From positions 73,873,298-73,937,297 of the forward strand of contig NC_063167.1 of NCBI RefSeq assembly GCF_023159225.1: DNA of 64,000 bases. The letters run 5' to 3'. Below are positions 59,005 to 64,000 of this stretch, in pieces. The stretch comes from Perognathus longimembris pacificus (Eukaryota > Chordata > Mammalia > Rodentia > Heteromyidae). Within the stretch, counting starts at the first letter, position 1; each line of letters opens with the position of its first letter. Position numbers and translations under genes: made by a program. Under the pieces are notes generated by a model. It did not search any database. It was not told the origin of the DNA and was given only the letters and a program-made list of their open reading frames with translations.

Positions 59005-62000
59005 GCCAGTCCTGGGCTTGGTCTCAGGGCCTGAGCACTGTCCCTGGCTTCTTTTTGCTCAAGGCTAGCACTCTGCCACTTGAGCCACAGTGCCACTTCT
59101 GGCTGTTTTCTATATATGTGGTGCTGAGGAATTGAACCCAGGGCTTCATGTATACAAGGCAAGCAGTCTTGCCACTAGGCCATATCCCCAGCCCTTCAGT
59201 TTTTGTCATTGACATCAATCTGGTTTATTAGTCAGATCAAATTGCTTATAGGTATATATTCCTCCTAAATTGGTATCTCACTCATACACACCCAGTCTTG
59301 GTATTAAGGAAACATCCCTTCTCACACTTGAGAAGATCACATTAATTCCTACATTTCAGGCATGAGCTATTTCTGTATGGTCCAATAATTGAAAAAGGAT
59401 TTGATTTGCTATTTTCAGGAATTTACCACCTCCTCTGGCTAGATGTTCAAACATTTGATTATATAGAGGCTGTTAGGACTTACCATGTAGGAATTAGTCA
59501 GTGTACAATATGTAGAAGAGAGTATATTTTTGAGGACAGTGACATAGTAAAATTACCAAGGAATTTGCACCTATATAGGTGAGATTGAAAATTGGAGAAT
59601 TAGCTAGAAAGCCATTTCATAAACAGATTTTTATGATTTTGGGGCTTGGACTAAACTATTTAAAAATACTATTTAAAATACTAGTTTAAAAATATTCAGA
59701 TTCACTGAGTGCTGGTAGCTCACATGTGTAATCCTAGCTACTCAGGAGGCTGAGATTGAGTGGCTCATGGTTTGAAGCCATGAAAGTAGGCAGAAAAGTC
59801 CAAAAGACTGCTTGAAAATAACTAGCAAAATGTCAACTTAGAGATATAGCCCAAGTGGCAGAGCTTGTGAGCAAGCAGAGCAAGCAAGCCAAGTGAGTGT
59901 GAGTTCCTGAATTCAAGCCCTGTTGCGTGTATTAAAAAAATCATATGCTTTCCAGGGAAAATTAACAGAACTTACAGGCTGGTTAACAGTGGGGATAGAA
60001 TATGGAGACAGTTGACTGAAAAACAAATTCAAGATTTTAAAGTAGATTTACTTAGATTTGTGTTTTTACCAGAGAGAGAATGTGTGTGTTGGTATGATAC
60101 AAGGGTCTACTGGAGAATTGTATTTGAATTCTAAAGATAGGACTTGAAATGTAAAGTATTGTAGGTCAGAAGTTTATTTCCTTATTAATGTACAGTGTTA
60201 CAAAAATATGTTAATGACTTACTCTTTTTGAAATGTTTTAAATTTATTTTAAAGGTGATGAATGGCGGGGTGGGGGGAGGTTACAGTTACATAAGTAAGG
60301 TACGGAGTACATTTCTGTTTTTGTTTTTTTTTTTGCCAGTCCTGGGCCTTGAACTTGGCCTGAGCGCTGTCCCTGGCTTCTTTTTGCTCAAGGCTAGCAC
60401 TCTGCCACTTGAGCCACAGCACCACTTCTGGCCATTTTCTATATATGTGGTGCTGGGGAATCAAACCTAGTGCTTCATGTATACGAGGCAAGCGCTCTTG
60501 CCACTAGGCTATATTCCCAGCCCATGATGATTAATTCAGATGATTGCTGTGAAAATTTTGTGTTTAATGCAGTTTGTTTTAGGAGAACAATATGTTTTAC
60601 TGATAATTTCCTATTGACTCTTCTAGGAATGGATCGTGATTATGGTCCTGGATCGTACGGAGGTCTGACATTCAAGAATATTTATCTAAAAATTCTTCTT
60701 TTGAATGCCAGTAAAGGTGAGCGTCATGTAATTATTTTCTTTTTAAACTCTTATAGGGATGGACCGTGACTATGGCCATGGATCGTATGGGGGTCAGAGA
60801 TCCATGGATTCCTACCTAAACCAGTCATATGGCATGGACAATCACAGTGGTGGTGGTGGGGGTAGCAGGTAAATAACTTAATCACTTGGCCAAATAATTA
60901 CACAACTATGAGTCTGGATATATTATTTTTTAAAGTATTCCTTAGCTTTATTATGATACTTGAATTTTGCTGTTTGGTATTGATTGTCACCTTAAATGTT
61001 TAGTTGTTTTAGTTAATGGATATAAAGATTATCTCCAGATGACTGACAAAGACATTTTAGGGAAACCCCAGATAACATTACTTCATTATAAAATAATTAA
61101 GTACTGTGTCTTTACTAGTGAAATTTATATTTTTTACTACTTTTCTTTTTAACTCCTTTCAGCTAAAATATCTTGAAAAATGTTATAAGAAGTTACTGGA
61201 AATATTGTGAAACTTTTATTTTTCTTTTTCTATTGAGGTTTGAATTAGGGGCCTTGTGCTTGCTAGGCAGGTGCTTTTACCACTTGAGCCATGCCTTTAG
61301 CTCTAGCTTTTTCTTACTGATTAAGAAGAAAGTTTTTTAAGGTATATGTAAATAAAACAGCAAAACAGTCATACTAGAAGGGGTTTAAGCAAACCAGTCT
61401 AGCAACATTTAATTTCTAAGACATACTTAAGATAGATTTAATTTTTTTGGTTGGTTGTGGGGCTTGATTGAACTCAGGGCCTGGGTGCTGTCCCTGAACT
61501 CTTTTGCTCAGGCCTAGTGTTATACCATCTGAGCCACAGTGCCACTTTTGGTTTTCCAATGGTTAGTTGGAGATCAGAATCTCACAGACTGCTTGGGCTG
61601 GCTTTGGACCTTGATCCTCAGATCTCAGTCTACTGAGTATCTAGGATTATTAGAGTCCAGCTAGGATAGATTTAAAATTTTTTACTTTTAAAGTAAATGA
61701 CAAAGCATATTATAATTAAAAAAGTTTTTTTTAAAAGTAATATCCAGGTTATTTACTGACAGCTACTACTTAGACCAAAAACATTTGTGCTCAAGATTAG
61801 GAGAATTGTATTAAAGCCATGAATACTATATTTTTCACTATCATCTAGATTCTATTTGTACTTCACTGATATTGTGTGAGGCTGAACCCTAGTTAAAAAT
61901 AGGACTACATGCTTTAGGGTTGACCATGTTCAGGAACATTCAAAGGGGATCTTCTTTTGAGGCACAAAGGTTCCTGATGACTATAACTGAAACTAGGAGA

Positions 62001-63658
62001 TATCTGAAACTATTGTCCTTCTTAGATTGAAGGATCTGGATTCCTAAAGATAAACTTAAATTATGCTTACTTTTTTTCTTTCTGCTTCAAGTATGCCACT
62101 ATGATTTATAGTTGAGAAAAATCAAGGAAACAGTTAACAACTTTGCTTATATGTTAGTTTTGAAATAAGTAGTTGGAAAGAGGAATAATTTTTATATGCC
62201 TATTAGGATTCAGAAGTAAATAGTGCTTTCGATTTAGAGATCAGTAAATAATTGAAGGAATGTAACATTTAGATGTTTTAATATGTCAGCTACATTGTAA
62301 ATGTAATGTACATAAACTATTTCTGTAGATGTTATTGTTCATTTCTTGTGTATTTGTGGGCTTTTATAAAACTGTTGTAAGATAACAAGCAACTTTTTGT
62401 AATCCATGGTTTGGATTTGTGAGATGATTTGTTTTTCTGTTGACTTAAAACTTAGAGGAGACTGTATGCTCCCCTTTTAGGGTAGCTTTATGTGATAATT
62501 TCCTGCTAGGAAATCATTTAAAAAATAATTGTGGGTATTATAAAATAGTTTCTCATCTGCCTTGAAAATTCATACACAGAGGGTATATATGTTGGTGACC
62601 TCTATGTTCTGTTTACCCTTCTAGATTTGTTAGGTTTACTAGTCGACAAGTACAAAGTACTTATGGTTGGTTCTTGTCCTTGGCTGAAGTTTGGCAGATT
62701 GTCAAATTTTATAACCTGAGATATTTTCTCAGATTTTGATTATTCTAGAAACAACGAGGGAGTCTAGTGATATAGATTATTGGGGTACAGAAGGATTGCT
62801 CTGTGCCATCATTATTGGCCTTCATCTATTTAGTCTTCAATTTGAGTCCTCAAGGAAAGCCAAAATGTTTCAAATGCTTTGTAATTTTCAATAATAGGGA
62901 TGGAGTCAAACTTTGAATAGCTTGTGAACTTTAGCAATTGACCTTTTCCAAGACTAGGGCTGGGCTTAAATAATGACAACAAATCTCTGGATAAAACAGA
63001 AAAGCTGCTAAAAAGCAGATTTCTAAGCTAAGTTTTACTGAAGTCAATTAATTAGAAACTATCTGAGTTAGTGTTCTGTTCTCATATTGAACTTGCCCAG
63101 CCCTAATCAAGTGTGTACAAAAGTAGAACTGTACAAGCCAGTATGGTATAAATGAATTTTAGTTGATAAATGTCATCTGATAATTTGTTTTTGAATTGTC
63201 TAACATTAGTAAGCTTACTTTTGTTTTTTCCCTCACTGTGCAACTTTTCCAGGTTTGGACCTTATGAGTCTTACGACTCCAGGTCTTCTCTGGGTGGGCG
63301 AGATCTGTACAGATCTGGCTATGGTTTTAATGAACCCGAACAAAGCCGCTTCGGAGGTAGTTATGGTGGTCGATTTGAGAGCTCCTACCGGAATAGCCTT
63401 GACTCTTTCGGAGGTAGAAACCAGGGCGGGTCTAGCTGGGAAGCACCTTACTCCCGTTCAAAATTGAGGCCTGGGTTTATGGAGGACAGAGGAAGAGAGA
63501 ATTACTCTTCCTACAGCAGTTTTTCTTCACCCCATATGAAGCCTGCACCTGTAGGCTCTCGGGGGAGAGGAACCCCTGCTTATCCTGAAAGTACGTTTGG
63601 AAGCAGAAACTATGATGCTTTTGGAGGACCATCAACAGGCAGAGGCCGAGGCCGAGGA
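52557..63658 (+). CDS. ZNF326: ZNF326 (ZAN75/ZIRD), 5' part: coding exons 1-5, continues past right edge
   Basis: Five exons join in frame: 52557-52572, 56032-56076, 60627-60662, 60757-60868 and 63253-63658. All introns obey GT-AG. Together they give 615 nt, or 205 codons. The product starts [20 protein letters not shown], then two GMDRDYG.GSYGG repeats, a Gly-rich turn and a long Tyr/Gly/Ser/Arg-rich tract ending in GRGRGRG. I recognise this as the N-terminal half of ZNF326. Family knowledge: ZNF326 is a nuclear AKAP95/AKAP8-related zinc-finger protein that forms the DBIRD complex with DBC1 (CCAR2), linking RNA polymerase II elongation to alternative splicing; its two C2H2-like fingers lie in the C-terminal half, outside this window. 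The start ATG sits in a perfect CCACCATGG context, with no other ATG between 52218 and 52556. The sequence resembles the human protein closely from memory; no alignment was run. Confidence 0.96.
52649..52657 (+). promoter_or_regulatory. YY1-like site in first intron
   Basis: CAAGATGGC matches the AAnATGGC core favoured by YY1. It lies 77 bp after the exon 1 donor, the usual place for YY1 in CpG-island genes. Confidence 0.5.
52905..53240 (+). repeat. G-rich purine tandem repeat downstream of exon 1
   Basis: About 330 bp of nearly pure G/A on the coding strand. It is punctuated at intervals of roughly 25-50 bp by GATTGC(A/G) and GTTGC(T/G) from about 52996 to 53210, giving an imperfect minisatellite. 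Runs of three or more G are dense. Confidence 0.8.
54161..54240 (-). mobile_element. ID-like monomer SINE in intron 1
   Basis: gattgaactctaggtcttct to ccacgccccag. Confidence 0.6.
55026..55231 (-). mobile_element. SINE, B-type, intron 1
   Basis: tgccagtcctgggacttgaa to catccccagcccc. Confidence 0.88.
55294..55528 (-). mobile_element. SINE, A-type, intron 1
   Basis: Tail side is TG/GC-rich. Confidence 0.83.
55531..55785 (-). mobile_element. SINE, A-type, intron 1
   Basis: T-tail plus (TG)n; ends ggcatgagccactag. Confidence 0.84.
56032..56076 (+). CDS. ZNF326: ZNF326 coding exon 2 (45 nt)
   Basis: Acceptor tcttcatag, donor gtgagt (strong). It encodes [15 protein letters not shown] plus one nt. 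Both borders are phase 1, so the exon is symmetrical and could be skipped without changing frame. It is too short to be detected as an open frame by itself; it was found by matching the expected protein. Confidence 0.95.
56257..56334 (-). mobile_element. ID-like monomer SINE, intron 2
   Basis: ctctgagctacatccctaac; the last part is directly repeated at 56336-56360. Confidence 0.65.
56689..56929 (-). mobile_element. SINE, A-type, intron 2
   Basis: Ends ggattacaggtgtgagccac. Confidence 0.85.
56930..57102 (-). mobile_element. SINE, A-type, shortened, intron 2
   Basis: ttttttgctcaagtctagtg to taggtgctgggct. Confidence 0.78.
57110..58630. other. Repeat-poor part of intron 2
   Basis: No known repeat; minus-strand open frames at 57879-58626 show no family features. 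Confidence 0.5.
58634..58838 (-). mobile_element. SINE, B-type, intron 2
   Basis: ACTTTCAAGTCTTTT at 58619-58633 and 58839-58853. Confidence 0.93.
58972..59194 (-). mobile_element. SINE, B-type with T32 tail, intron 2
   Basis: Uninterrupted T run 58972-59003; near-consensus body, a recent insertion. Confidence 0.93.
59705..59934 (+). mobile_element. SINE, A-type, degenerate, intron 2
   Basis: The only sense SINE in the gene. Confidence 0.72.
60325..60523 (-). mobile_element. SINE, B-type, 103 bp before exon 3
   Basis: Long T tract then gccag|tcctgggccttgaa. Confidence 0.92.
60627..60662 (+). CDS. ZNF326: ZNF326 coding exon 3 (36 nt micro-exon)
   Basis: Acceptor gactcttctag at 60626, exon GA-ATG-GAT...GGA-G, donor gtctga at 60663. 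It encodes [12 protein letters not shown], phase 1 at both ends. The donor is weak after +2 (GTCTGA instead of GTRAGT). The next exon encodes nearly the same peptide, so this looks like a duplicated exon. The next intron is only 94 nt. Confidence 0.93.
60663..60756 (+). other. ZNF326: ZNF326 intron 3 (94 nt) containing a degenerate copy of exon 4 sequence
   Basis: The first about 30 nt after the exon 3 donor align with the part of exon 4 that follows the same GSYGG codons, about 20 of 29 positions identical without gaps. A good unused donor (AAAG|GTGAGC) lies at 60717. Retaining the intron shifts frame (94 nt). Confidence 0.8.
60757..60868 (+). CDS. ZNF326: ZNF326 coding exon 4 (112 nt)
   Basis: Acceptor actcttatag, donor gtaaat at 60869. 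It encodes [20 protein letters not shown] and continues through [17 protein letters not shown], phase 1 in and phase 2 out. The Arg codon AG|G is split with exon 5. The run of GGT/GGG glycine codons near 60849-60863 is the poly-Gly hinge. Confidence 0.95.
61225..61302 (-). mobile_element. ID-like monomer SINE, intron 4
   Basis: ggtttgaattaggggccttg, accacttgagccatgcc. Confidence 0.65.
61444..61662 (-). mobile_element. SINE, A-type, intron 4
   Basis: ttgtggggcttgattgaact to tctaggattattag. Confidence 0.82.
63253..63658 (+). CDS. ZNF326: ZNF326 coding exon 5 (406 nt), Tyr/Gly/Ser/Arg-rich
   Basis: Acceptor ttttccag, donor gtaagt at 63659, phase 0 out. It encodes residues 70-205, starting [19 protein letters not shown]. 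This is low-complexity sequence with SFGGR/YGGR motifs and a terminal GRGRGRG, the RGG-like composition typical of RNA-binding nuclear proteins. Upstream bases keep the frame open but are intron; the branch/pyrimidine tract (ttgttttttccctcactg) marks the true exon start. Confidence 0.96.
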
Positions 63659-64000
63659 GTAAGTACAACAGAATCTTTTCAGATTCTTTTCACTAGTCAC
63701 TCTTTTAAACCCTTTCAAGACCATGGTTTTCAACTAGAATAAACACTGTTCATCCCAGTGTATTTTAAGCAAAAGCTGAGTCTTAAATATAAGTTTTAGG
63801 TTTACTGTAAAAGATTTTCTAGCACTTGAGAAAATAGTGGCAGATTGAGATGATTGCTCATGAAGCTATGCCAAATCTCCCTTTATTGAAAAGGTGAGGA
63901 TGTTAGGTTTGGTCTAAAAGGGGTTAAAAGGAGTTACAATTTTCCTTGTAAACACTAGCAGCTAGCTGGTGGGACAGTTGTTGGATCACTGTAAAAGGTT
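63659..64000 (+). other. ZNF326: ZNF326 intron 5, start; runs off the window
   Basis: Starts gtaagt. The reading frame of exon 5 stays open for 27 codons to a TAA at 63740-63742 that overlaps an AATAAA hexamer (63738-63743). Otherwise no feature. Confidence 0.85.

Larger units (their letters stand above)
56077..60626 (+). other. ZNF326: ZNF326 intron 2
   Basis: 4.55 kb. Antisense SINEs cluster at 56.2-57.1 kb and 58.6-59.2 kb; one degenerate sense A-type lies at 59705 and one antisense B-type ends about 100 bp before exon 3. The stretch 57110-58630 has no repeat that I recognise. Confidence 0.88.
60869..63252 (+). other. ZNF326: ZNF326 intron 4
   Basis: AT-rich, with an ID-like remnant at 61225 and an antisense A-type SINE at 61444. 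From 61670 to 63252 I see no known repeat and no coding signal apart from the exon 5 acceptor. Confidence 0.85.

Noticed and set aside
63170..63252. Exon 5 starting further upstream or an alternative first exon
   Set aside because: The open frame continues left of 63253, but a pyrimidine tract and AG acceptor mark the boundary and the split Arg codon fits exon 4.

Overview
This is vertebrate nuclear DNA from a rodent. The dominant repeats are two SINE types built from ID-like (tRNA-derived) units, which points to the castorimorph/geomyoid branch, most likely a heteromyid such as a kangaroo rat or pocket mouse. The species call is inference from the repeats. There are no bacterial genes, operons, rRNA or functional tRNA genes.

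Only one protein-coding gene is recognisable: the 5' part of ZNF326 (also called ZAN75 or ZIRD) on the + strand. A CpG-island, TATA-less promoter lies at about 52.2-52.55 kb. Coding exons 1-5 are 52557-52572, 56032-56076, 60627-60662, 60757-60868 and 63253-63658. They join in frame to give 205 codons of the Gly/Tyr/Ser/Arg-rich N-terminal half. The zinc-finger half lies beyond the right edge.

The region 1-52.2 kb is intergenic. It holds some 85 SINE copies. In the entries below, A-type means a 7SL/B1-like head fused to an ID-like body (about 230 bp). B-type means a dimer of two ID-like units (about 200 bp). ID means a single unit. Other contents are a few B1-like pieces, ancient MIR and L1M relics, two younger L1 fragments, two solo LTRs plus one possible LTR, microsatellites, and one well-preserved 1.78 kb non-autonomous class I endogenous retrovirus (19271-21049, minus strand). 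That element has 308-bp LTRs differing at 5 positions, a proline-tRNA-like primer site, a polypurine tract and a 4-bp target duplication inside a B-type SINE.

The most interesting points are these. ZNF326 exons 3 and 4 look like a tandem exon duplication whose unused 3' part survives as intron. Intron 5 begins with an in-frame extension ending in a stop codon embedded in AATAAA, a candidate short isoform. Intronic SINEs are almost all antisense (12 of 13). A G-rich tandem repeat follows exon 1. A 3.8 kb block of the intergenic region is free of young SINEs. I see no evidence for a wholly new biological system.
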